In this document: positions 1-8,000 of the stretch, piece by piece | How positions within the stretch are numbered: the stretch's first letter is position 1 | Layout: each line of letters opens with the position of its first letter | Assembly: GCF_002086485.1 (NCBI RefSeq) | Contig: NZ_MVHF01000061.1 | Location: 1-40,711, forward strand | Direction: 5' to 3' | Source: Mycobacterium aquaticum | GTDB lineage: Bacteria; Actinomycetota; Actinomycetes; Mycobacteriales; Mycobacteriaceae | DNA length: 40,711 bases | The notes under the pieces: model-generated | Told to the model about the DNA's origin: nothing | The model's database searches: none | The model's input: the letters and a program-made list of their open reading frames with translations, nothing else | Made by a program: the position numbers and the translations under genes

Positions 1-100
<100 letters not shown>

Positions 101-233
101 GATGGTTTTCCGGGTACTTGTGCTCGGCAACGCCGACAGCACTCGTTATAACAGGTCAGACCCTGACAGTTTCAACGAAGCAAATGCGACCAGGGGGTCG
201 ACACTACCGGCGGCACACTGGCACGCCGACGGC
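101..233. other. Unassigned stretch downstream of the small ORF
   Basis: There is no convincing coding potential on either strand. A frame that is open on the plus strand from 118 has serine/arginine/threonine-rich, low-complexity content and no Shine-Dalgarno, and it overlaps a better minus-strand ORF. A small hairpin (CGACC-AGGG-GGTCG, about 187-200) lies downstream of the minus-strand small ORF but has no T-tract, so I do not call it a terminator. Confidence 0.4.
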
Positions 234-374
234 TCAGACCCCGAAGCGAAGTAGCTCGTCGGGGGTCACCAGGCGTTCGTTCTTGGCCGGAAATTCACGG
301 CTCTTCACGGGGTGGCGGAACCATGACCAGGCGATTCGACCCATCCGCGACCGGCTAAGCGGAATGTTGTACAC
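234..374 (-). CDS. Hypothetical 46-residue basic small protein
   Basis: This minus-strand ORF runs from a GTG at 374 to a TGA at 234-236. It encodes 46 residues beginning VYNIPLSRSRMGR and ending TPDELLRFGV. The start is supported by an AGGAG sequence eight bases upstream, one of the clearer ribosome-binding sites in the first 10 kb. The product is strongly basic in its first two thirds, contains a Trp-rich patch (IAWSWFRHP), has no signal peptide or membrane segment, and ends in a more acidic helix-like tail. I do not recognise the family. It lies in an AT-richer gap between the contig edge and cynS and points the same way as cynS, but is separated from it by about 280 bases, so it probably has its own promoter. 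It could be a genuine small protein or the 3' remnant of a larger gene; the good RBS favours the former. Confidence 0.45.
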   Translation of the reverse strand: MYNIPLSRSRMGRIAWSWFRHPVKSREFPAKNERLVTPDELLRFGV

Positions 375-657
375 GGTGATCACTCCTGCGACGTTTTGAT
401 AGCTGTACCCGTAGCTCTACGTTACCGCAGCACTCTCATGAAGTCATTAGATACCTGTTCATTGGCAAACAGTGCGAGCCACGCCGCATAAAAAGCCGAT
501 GTTTCTGGTGATACTGATGTGATTGTTGTGGCGTCAAATATCGGCCTCCGCGTGGCCTGCATCACGTTGTCGCCGTGTTTGCGCCCCAACATCACGATGG
601 CGTAACAAAGCGGGCAAATATTAAGAAAACTCCGTCAACGCACATCCAGCTCGGCGG
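375..657. other. AT-richer intergenic region between small ORF and cynS
   Basis: About 280 bases, visibly less GC-rich than the flanking genes. No ORF with a plausible start and RBS was found on either strand. It should contain the promoter of the small minus-strand ORF; AT-rich sequence at 390-420 (minus strand) is a candidate region but no clear -35/-10 pair stands out. No strong terminator hairpin was seen directly after the cynS stop. Confidence 0.4.
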
Positions 658-1128
658 TCAGAACGGCTTGGTGGGCAGATACTTCCCATCCAGCGTGATC
701 ACCGCGCGCTCCCCGCCTTCGGGGTCGGCGACCTTCTGCACATCGAGCCGGAAGTTGATGGCGCTGATGATGCCGTCGCCGAACTGCTCGTGCACGAGCG
801 CCTTCAGCGTGGTGCCGTACACCTGCAGCATCTCGTAGAAGCGGTAGATGGTCGGATCGGTGGGGACGCCTCCGGGAATCGATCCGCGAGTCGGGATGGT
901 CTGCAGCAGTTGCGCCGCGCCGCTGTCCAGGCCGAGCAGCTCGGCGACAGCCACCGCGGCCTCCGGCGGCAGCGCGTGCTGGCCGAGCACCGCGGCGGTG
1001 ACGAATGCGACCGAGTATCCGGCGGCATCGGCGATCTGCTGCCAGGTCAGATCTTTGGCGGTCTTGGCAGCGACGGCTTCGGCCGCCAGGATCTCGCGGG
1101 CTGTGGGATCGAGTTGTGCGTGTGCCAT
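658..1128 (-). CDS. cynS: Cyanate hydratase (cyanase)
   Basis: Cyanase converts cyanate and bicarbonate to ammonia and CO2 in the cytoplasm. It detoxifies cyanate and supplies nitrogen. The protein is 156 residues, exactly the length of E. coli CynS. The catalytic triad known from E. coli (Arg96, Glu99, Ser122) is present at the same positions here (IYRFYEM with Arg96/Glu99; Ser122 in DGIISAINF). The N-terminal ~85 residues form the helical, lambda-repressor-like domain and the C-terminal part is the conserved cyanase domain. The ATG at 1128 was chosen because it gives full family length and follows GAGGAC; the open frame extends further upstream but that part is arginine/proline-rich and non-homologous. 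It lies 115 bases downstream of a LysR regulator on the same strand, with a probable operator between them. Ammonia made here can be assimilated by GS/GltBD, encoded a few kb away. Confidence 0.95.
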   Translation of the reverse strand: MAHAQLDPTAREILAAEAVAAKTAKDLTWQQIADAAGYSVAFVTAAVLGQHALPPEAAVAVAELLGLDSGAAQLLQTIPTRGSIPGGVPTDPTIYRFYEMLQVYGTTLKALVHEQFGDGIISAINFRLDVQKVADPEGGERAVITLDGKYLPTKPF

Positions 1129-1211
1129 GGGATGTCCTCGTGGTCTCGTGGTTCTGATGACCCCGCCGAGAGTGCCCGGCCTACTCCCATAGCGTCCAAT
1201 ACCTGTAACCC

Positions 1212-1235
1212 ATTGGCCCGATCGATATCGCCAAT
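1212..1235 (-). promoter_or_regulatory. Candidate LysR operator upstream of cynS
   Basis: A perfect inverted repeat, ATTGGC-N12-GCCAAT, lies in the cynR-cynS gap about 85-105 bases before the cynS start. A third half-site ATTGG occurs on the minus strand at 1196-1200, closer to the gene. Symmetric A/T-rich arms upstream of the target promoter plus a nearer half-site is the usual LysR arrangement of a recognition site and an activation site. Binding by the adjacent CynR-like protein is inferred. Confidence 0.5.
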
Positions 1236-1243
1236 AGTCGGGA

Positions 1244-2128
1244 TCAGCCCGGTTGCACCTCGGCCCTGGCCAGCGCGGCGAACGCGTGCGCGGCCGCCGA
1301 GTGATAGGCGGCCCCGCGGCGGAGCATCTCGACGGTTCGTGTGGGCATTTCGGGTGTGAGCGCAACGGCGTGCAGGTCAGGGTGCGCCCGGGTGATGGCG
1401 TCCGGTAAGACGGTCGCGATGGACCCACGGCGCACCACTTCGACCAGCGCGCTGATCGAGTTGGCTTCGATCGCGATTTGCGGGGCTACCTGGCACGCGG
1501 CGAAATACGCATCGATGTGCGTGCGGGTGGCGAAATCCCGGCTGAGCAACGCGAGTGGTTGAGCCGCGAGCCGGCTCACCGCGACCGAACCGGATTCGGC
1601 GACGAGCGGATGCGACGATCCGACCACCAGGCCGAGGTATTCGATGAACAACGGCGAGCTGTCGACACCCGCCGCATGGCTGCCGCTGAAGGCCAGGCCC
1701 AGGTCCAGGCGGTCGGCCAGCAGATCGGCCTCGATGCGATCCTGCGTGGTCTCGGTGACGGTCAGCGTGATCCCCGGGTGCGCAGTGCGGAACCGATGTA
1801 CCAGCGGCCCGATCAGGTAGGCGGTGAGGCTGGGTGTCATCGCAATGCGCAGATGGCCGCGGGACAGATCCCGGACGTCGTGCACGGCGCGCTCACCGGC
1901 TTCGAGATCGCGCAGCGCGCTACGGGCGTGGTCGGCGAACGCCTCGCCGGCATCGGTGAGCCGGACCGCGCGCCCGGACCGGTCCAGCAGCTGCACCCCC
2001 AGCGTCCGCTCAAGCTGGCGGATCTGCTGCGACAGCGTCGGCTGGGAGATGTGCAGGGTCTCGGCGGCGCGCGTGAAGTTTGCGTGCTCGGCGACGGCAA
2101 GCAGGTAACGCACGTGGCGCAGCTCCAT
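1244..2128 (-). CDS. LysR-family transcriptional regulator, CynR-like
   Basis: A typical 294-residue LysR regulator. The N-terminal winged helix-turn-helix covers residues 1-60 (MELRHVRYLLAVAEHANFTRAAETLHISQPTLSQQI is the diagnostic pattern), followed by a linker helix and a two-lobed inducer-binding domain to the C-terminus. The start ATG at 2128 gives the canonical LysR N-terminus. In E. coli CynR is a LysR protein that activates cynTSX in response to cyanate. The adjacency to cynS makes the same role likely here, although E. coli cynR is divergent while here both genes run the same way with 115 bases between them. No carbonic anhydrase (cynT) or transporter (cynX) accompanies them. The inducer cannot be read from sequence, so the CynR assignment rests on context. 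Confidence 0.85.
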   Translation of the reverse strand: MELRHVRYLLAVAEHANFTRAAETLHISQPTLSQQIRQLERTLGVQLLDRSGRAVRLTDAGEAFADHARSALRDLEAGERAVHDVRDLSRGHLRIAMTPSLTAYLIGPLVHRFRTAHPGITLTVTETTQDRIEADLLADRLDLGLAFSGSHAAGVDSSPLFIEYLGLVVGSSHPLVAESGSVAVSRLAAQPLALLSRDFATRTHIDAYFAACQVAPQIAIEANSISALVEVVRRGSIATVLPDAITRAHPDLHAVALTPEMPTRTVEMLRRGAAYHSAAAHAFAALARAEVQPG

Positions 2129-2180
2129 GCGTCAACGATAGATGTCAGTAATCGCCGCTATGGAGAATCCGTCTGTGCCG

Positions 2181-3533
2181 CTATCGCGGCTGCACGAGGC
2201 GATCGGCGCCGGACCCCGCGTCCTCGACATCCGTCAGCGCCAGCCGCTCATCGAGAAACTCCGGCGGGTAGTCGTCCAGATCAGATGTCGCCATGGCTAT
2301 CTCGTCACGCCCGCTCAGCTGCAACCAGCTCGCCGCGCCGATCGTGAAGCACAGGAACACCAGCGGATACCAGCCGCTCGCGAGCTGGCCGACCCAAAAA
2401 GCGCGTAGATCGATGAAGTTCCAGTACACGCCGCTGAAGTACATGGTGGTGTGGTTGCGTCCGGGGCGGTGCAGCGTCCACATGAACGTCATCGCGACCA
2501 GCGCGGCGGCACGGTAGGCCCACCCGCGGGCCCAGTGCCCTCGGGTCGTGCACGCTTTCGCCACGAGCCAGAAGAACGCCGGGGCGAACCACACCCAGTG
2601 CGCCGCCCAACTGAACGGCGACACCGCGCAACCCATCAAGCCGACCAGCACTACCGCCAGCACCGGTTCACCGCGTCGCTGGGCCCATGTCGCAACGGCC
2701 AGACCGACGGCAACCACCAGTAGGCTCGCGGCGATCCACAGCCACTCCGGGCGGGGATTCGGGGCGAAGAACCGGGCGAGAAAGCCGTTGATCGACTGGT
2801 TCGCCAGATGATCCAGACGGCTGATGTGGCTGGTGTCGCCGAGGTGAGTCCAGAACCAGGCGCTGTCGCGCGGCAGCAGCGGCCAGGTCAGTGCTGCGGT
2901 GGCACCGAATGTCACTGTGGCAGTGGCAGATGCCCGCCATTGCCGCGTGAGCAGCAGGTACGGCAGGAACACGAGCGGGGTGAGTTTGATACCCGCGGCG
3001 ATACCCAAACCCGTCCCGCGCCAGCGGGATTCGGCGGGACGCAACAGGTCGAGCAGCACCAGCGCCATGAGCAGGACGTTGATCTGCCCCCACCAGAGCG
3101 TCGCCTGCACGGGCTCGAGATCGATGACGATGACGGCCAGCGCACCACTCATCACGCCCAACCGGGCATCGGCGCGAAAGCCGGCCAGGCGCATGATGCG
3201 CCACGCGATGAGCCCCAGCACGCAGATCGACAGCGCGAGAAGGGCGTACTTCGCGACGTCGAAGCCGAGCCAGGCGAACGGCGCGAGAACCAGGGTCGCG
3301 AACGGCGGGTAGACGAACCACGCTCCGCGCAGCGCCGGCGTGTCGTACAGGCCTCTGCCGTCCCAGACCTGGTGCACAGCCGCCCGGTAGGTGTCCAGAT
3401 CGTAGTTGTTCTCGGTCAACCCGAAGAACTGCGTCTGGAACGGCACCAGGTGGTTGTGCACCGCGACGGCCAGCACGGCCATGATGACTGCGCCGCAGAC
3501 CACACGACGGCGCAGTACCATCCCCCTGCCCAC
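2181..3533 (-). CDS. GT87-type polyprenyl-phosphate-dependent mannosyltransferase-like membrane protein
   Basis: A polytopic membrane protein of 450 residues with about ten hydrophobic segments. It carries hallmarks of the GT-C/GT87 (DUF2029) family: an early periplasmic loop with acidic residues (NNYDLDTYRAAVHQVWDG, candidate catalytic Asp), a YPPFATLVLAPFAWL segment, and the WGQINVLLMALVLLDLL motif typical of PimE-like and related actinobacterial alpha-mannosyltransferases. Such enzymes use polyprenyl-phosphate-mannose on the outer face of the membrane to build PIM, LM/LAM or related glycans. A GTG at 3533 lies only 7 bases after the gltD stop and follows AAAGG; an in-frame ATG at 3521 is an alternative. 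The acidic cytoplasmic C-tail (from ~residue 410) looks disordered. The acceptor cannot be told from sequence. Tight spacing suggests co-transcription with gltBD. Confidence 0.75.
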   Translation of the reverse strand: MGRGMVLRRRVVCGAVIMAVLAVAVHNHLVPFQTQFFGLTENNYDLDTYRAAVHQVWDGRGLYDTPALRGAWFVYPPFATLVLAPFAWLGFDVAKYALLALSICVLGLIAWRIMRLAGFRADARLGVMSGALAVIVIDLEPVQATLWWGQINVLLMALVLLDLLRPAESRWRGTGLGIAAGIKLTPLVFLPYLLLTRQWRASATATVTFGATAALTWPLLPRDSAWFWTHLGDTSHISRLDHLANQSINGFLARFFAPNPRPEWLWIAASLLVVAVGLAVATWAQRRGEPVLAVVLVGLMGCAVSPFSWAAHWVWFAPAFFWLVAKACTTRGHWARGWAYRAAALVAMTFMWTLHRPGRNHTTMYFSGVYWNFIDLRAFWVGQLASGWYPLVFLCFTIGAASWLQLSGRDEIAMATSDLDDYPPEFLDERLALTDVEDAGSGADRLVQPR

Positions 3534-3540
3534 CGGGCCT

Positions 3541-5007
3541 TTACCGCTGCGGCGCGGCGGTCGGCTTGATCGGCGCCGGTAGAGCGCTGTGGCCCATCAG
3601 GTAATTGTCGACGCCGGCTGCGGCAGCGCGGCCCTCGGCGATTGCCCACACGATCAGAGACTGTCCGCGCCCCATGTCGCCCGCGACGAACACGCCCGGC
3701 TCAGTGGTCTGGAAGTTGTTGTCGCGCGCCACGTTTCCGCGGTCGGTCAGCTCGACACCCAGCTCGGTCAGCAGTCCCTCACGCTCGGGACCGACGAAGC
3801 CCATGGCGAGGAACACGATGTCGGCGTCCAGCTCGAAGTCCGACCCGTCGACCTTCTCGAACTTGCCCGCGTTCATGACGACCTCGTGCACCTTGAGCGA
3901 GGTCACCCGCCCGTCGGTGCCGACGAACTGCTCGGTGTTCACCGAGAAGACCCGCTCGCCGCCCTCTTCGTGCGCCGAGGACACCCGGAACATCAAGGGA
4001 TAGGTCGGCCATGGGGTCGAATCCGCACGGGACTCCGGCGGCCGCGGCATGATCTCGAACTGGTGGATGCTGGCCGCGCCCTGCCGGTGTGCGGTGCCGA
4101 GGCAGTCCGCGCCGGTGTCGCCGCCGCCGATGATGACGACCTTCTTGCCCTTGGCGGTGATGGGCGGTTCGCCGTCGGGGCCGAGCACATCGTCACCGTT
4201 TTGGACGCGGTTGGCCCACGGCAGATACTCCATGGCCTGGTGGATGCCGTCGAGTTCGCGGCCCGGGATCGGCAGGTCGCGCCAGGCGGTCGCACCGCCT
4301 GCGAGCACCACCGCGTCGAAGTCCTCGCGCAGCTGCTCGACGGTGAGATCGACACCGACGTTGACGCCCGTGCGGAACTTCGTGCCTTCGGCCTCCATCT
4401 GCTCCAGACGGCGGTCGATGTGACGCTTCTCCATCTTGAACTCGGGGATTCCGTAGCGCAGCAGCCCGCCGATGCGGTCGGCGCGCTCGAAGACGGTGAC
4501 GTCATGCCCGGCGCGGGTCAGCTGCTGCGCGGCGGCCAGGCCTGCGGGGCCGGATCCGACGACGGCAACCTTCTTGCCGGTCAACACCTCCGGCGGCAAC
4601 GGCTTGACCCAGCCCTGCTCGAAGGCGTTGTCGATGATCTCGACCTCGACCTGCTTGATGGTCACCGGGTCCTGGTTGATCCCGAGCACGCACGACGCCT
4701 CGCAGGGCGCCGGGCAGAGCCGACCGGTGAACTCCGGGAAGTTGTTGGTCGCGTGCAGCCGCTCGATGGCGTCCCGCCAGCGGTCCCGGAACACCAGGTC
4801 GTTCCACTCGGGAATCAGGTTCCCGAGTGGACAACCGTTGTGGCAGAACGGGATACCGCAGTCCATGCATCGTGATGCCTGAACCTGCAGGGTTTCGTGG
4901 GAGAAGTCCTCGTAGACCTCTTTCCAGTCCTGCAGGCGCAGCGGCACCGGCCGCCGGGCCGGCAGTTCGCGTTTGGTGTGCTTGAGGAAGCCGCTCGGAT
5001 CAGCCAC
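3541..5007 (-). CDS. gltD: Glutamate synthase (NADPH) small subunit
   Basis: The beta subunit of NADPH-dependent GOGAT. It takes electrons from NADPH through FAD and iron-sulfur centres to the large subunit, which makes two glutamates from glutamine and 2-oxoglutarate. The protein is 488 residues, as in M. tuberculosis. Two N-terminal cysteine clusters (Cys47, 50, 55, 59 and Cys98, 102, 106) supply 4Fe-4S ligands. The FAD dinucleotide fold starts at Gly151 (GSGPAGLAAA), the NADPH fold has IIGGGDTGAD, and the C-terminal FAD motif is GVFVAGDMGRG. The GTG at 5007 was chosen because it yields the conserved MADPSGFLKHTKRE start and overlaps the end of gltB by 8 bases, a sign of translational coupling. 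A longer upstream reading frame is Pro/Arg-rich and lies within gltB. Confidence 0.96.
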   Translation of the reverse strand: MADPSGFLKHTKRELPARRPVPLRLQDWKEVYEDFSHETLQVQASRCMDCGIPFCHNGCPLGNLIPEWNDLVFRDRWRDAIERLHATNNFPEFTGRLCPAPCEASCVLGINQDPVTIKQVEVEIIDNAFEQGWVKPLPPEVLTGKKVAVVGSGPAGLAAAQQLTRAGHDVTVFERADRIGGLLRYGIPEFKMEKRHIDRRLEQMEAEGTKFRTGVNVGVDLTVEQLREDFDAVVLAGGATAWRDLPIPGRELDGIHQAMEYLPWANRVQNGDDVLGPDGEPPITAKGKKVVIIGGGDTGADCLGTAHRQGAASIHQFEIMPRPPESRADSTPWPTYPLMFRVSSAHEEGGERVFSVNTEQFVGTDGRVTSLKVHEVVMNAGKFEKVDGSDFELDADIVFLAMGFVGPEREGLLTELGVELTDRGNVARDNNFQTTEPGVFVAGDMGRGQSLIVWAIAEGRAAAAGVDNYLMGHSALPAPIKPTAAPQR

Positions 5008-8000
5008 GGGCCGCCGCCATGATCGCATCGTTGACGTCGGAACCGGCGGCCTCGGCCTCGGCAATCGCCGTCAGCACCCGCTTGTAATCCCGCGGCATAA
5101 CCTTAACGAAGTTCTTCATCTCGCCATCCCAATCGGCCAGGATCCGTTGCCCCACGGCCGAATCCGTCGCGTCGACGTGCGCGGTGATGATGCCGTGCAG
5201 CCATTCGCGGTCAGCGTCGTCCAGAGCGTCGAGATCGACCATCTCTGCATTCACGTTCCCCGGCAGTGCGCCCGCCGGGTCGTACACATAGGCCACGCCA
5301 CCGGACATGCCGGCGGCGAAGTTGCGGCCGGTGGCACCGAGGATGACCACCTTGCCGCCGGTCATGTACTCGCAGCCGTGGTCACCCACGCCTTCCACGA
5401 CCGCGTGTGCACCCGAATTGCGCACCGCGAACCGCTCGCCCACCACACCGCGCAGGAACGCCTGGCCGCTGGTGGCGCCGAACAGGATCACGTTGCCGCC
5501 GATGATGTTGTTCTCGGCGACATAATCGGCCGGGGCGTTATCCGACGGTCGCACCACGATGCGGCCACCCGACAGGCCCTTGCCGACATAGTCGTTGGCG
5601 TCGCCGTAGACCCGCAGCGTGATGCCCTTGGGCACGAACGCACCGAAGCTGTTGCCTGCCGAACCGTCGAAGGTGATGTCGATGGTTCCGTCCGGAAGCC
5701 CCTGCGCGCCATAGGCCTTGGTGACCTCATGGCCCAGCATGGTGCCCACGGTGCGGTTGACGTTGGTGATCTTGGTGGAGAACCGGACCTTCGTACCCTT
5801 GTCCAGGGCCTCACGGCTCTGCACGATGAGCTGCTGATCCAGTGCCTTGTCCAGGCCGTGGTCCTGTCGCGAGCTGCAGTACAGGTCCTGGTTCATGAAG
5901 GCCGATTCCGGCTCGTGCAGCACGGGCGCGAGATCGAGCTTGTAGGCCTTCCAGTGCTCTGCGGCCCGGCTGGTGTCCAGCGCGCCGACCTGGCCGACCA
6001 TCTCGTTGACGGTGCGGAAGCCCAACTGCGCCATGAGTTCCCGGACTTCCTCGGCGATGAACATGAAGAAGTTCTCGACGAACTCGGGCTTGCCGTTGAA
6101 CCGCTGCCGCAGCACCGGGTTCTGCGTCGCCACGCCCACCGGGCAGGTGTCGAGGTGGCAGACCCGCATCATGATGCAACCCGAGACCACCAGGGGTGCG
6201 GTGGCGAAACCGAACTCCTCCGCGCCGAGCAGCGCCGCGACGACCACGTCGCGGCCCGTCTTGAGCTGACCGTCCACCTGCACGACGATCCGGTCGCGAA
6301 GCCCGTTGAGCAGCAACGTCTGCTGCGTCTCGGCCAGGCCGAGCTCCCACGGGGCACCGGCGTGCTTCTGCGAGGTCAGCGGCGTGGCGCCGGTACCGCC
6401 GTCGTGCCCGGAGATGAGCACCACGTCGGCGTGCGCCTTGGAGACACCGGCGGCCACGGTTCCGACGCCGTTCTCACTGACCAGCTTGACGTGGATACGG
6501 GCTGCCGGGTTGGCGTTCTTCAGGTCGTGGATCAGCTGCGCCAGATCCTCGATCGAGTAGATGTCGTGGTGCGGCGGCGGCGAGATGAGCCCGACGCCCG
6601 GCGTCGAATGCCGAACCTCGGCCACCCACGGGTACACCTTGTGACCCGGAAGCTGTCCGCCCTCACCGGGCTTGGCGCCCTGGGCCATCTTGATCTGGAT
6701 GTCGGTGCAGTTGGTCAGGTAGTGGCTGGTGACACCGAACCGGGCCGAGGCCACCTGCTTGATGGCACTGCGCCGCCAGTCGCCGTTGGCGTCGGGGTCG
6801 AAGCGGTCGACGCTCTCGCCGCCCTCACCCGAGTTGGACCGGCCGCCAAGGCGGTTCATCGCGATGGCCAGCGTCTCGTGCGCCTCGGCCGAGATGGAGC
6901 CGTAGCTCATCGCGCCGGTGGAGAACCGCTTGACGATCTCGCTGGCCGGCTCGACCTCGTCGATCGAAATCGGTTCCCGCACACCTTCTTTGAACTTCAG
7001 CAGACCGCGCAGCGACGCCATCCGCTCGCTCTGGTCGTCGACCAGCTGGGTGTACTCCTTGAACACCGAGTACTGCCCGGTGCGGGTCGAGTGCTGCAGC
7101 TTGAACACCGTGTCGGGGTTGAACAGGTGGTATTCACCCTCGCGCCGCCACTGGTATTCGCCGCCGACCTCGAGCTCGCGGTGCGCCCACTCGTCGGGAC
7201 GGTCGAGGTACGCCAGCTCGTGCCGGGCCGCCACGTCCGCGGCGATGTCGTCGAGATCGATACCGCCTGTGGGGCAGTGCAATCCGGTGAAGTACTCGTC
7301 GAGCACGCGCTGGCTGACGCCGATGGCCTGGAACAGCTGGGCACCGGTGTAGGAGGCCAGGGTCGAGATGCCCATCTTGGACATCACCTTCAGCACGCCC
7401 TTGCCTGCGGCCTTCACGTAGTTCGCCTTGGCCTGGTCACTGGTCAGCCCGGTGATGACCCCGCGGTCGATCATGTCCTCGATCGACTCGAAGGCCATGT
7501 ACGGGTTGATCGCGGCAGCACCGAACCCGCACAGCATCGCCATGTGGTGCACCTCGCGGGCGTCGCCGGATTCGACGACGAGGCCGACCTGGGTGCGGGT
7601 GCGTTCGCGGACCAGGTGGTGGTGCACGGCGGCGACCGACAGCAGCGACGGGATCGGCGCGAGCCATTCGTTGGATTCGCGGTCGGAGAGCACGATGATG
7701 CGCGCGCCGTTGCGGATGGCCTGCGACACCTTGGTGCGCACGTCCTCCAGGGCCCGACGCAGGCCGGAGCCGCCGTCGGCGACCGGATACAGGCAGCTCA
7801 CCACCGCGGCCCGCATGCCGTGCTTGCGACCGCGGATCTCATGGTCGGGGTCGACGTCGATGAGCTTGGACAGCTCGGCGTTGCGCAGGATCGGCTGCGG
7901 CAGCACGATCTGGCGACAGGAGTTCTCGTCCGGGTTGAGCAGATCGCCTTCGGGACCGATGACACCCTGCAGGCTGGTGACCACCTCTTCGCGGATGGCG

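Noticed and set aside
118..399. Plus-strand 93-residue open frame near the contig edge
   Set aside because: Low-complexity Ser/Thr/Arg product without RBS; it overlaps the better supported small minus-strand ORF.
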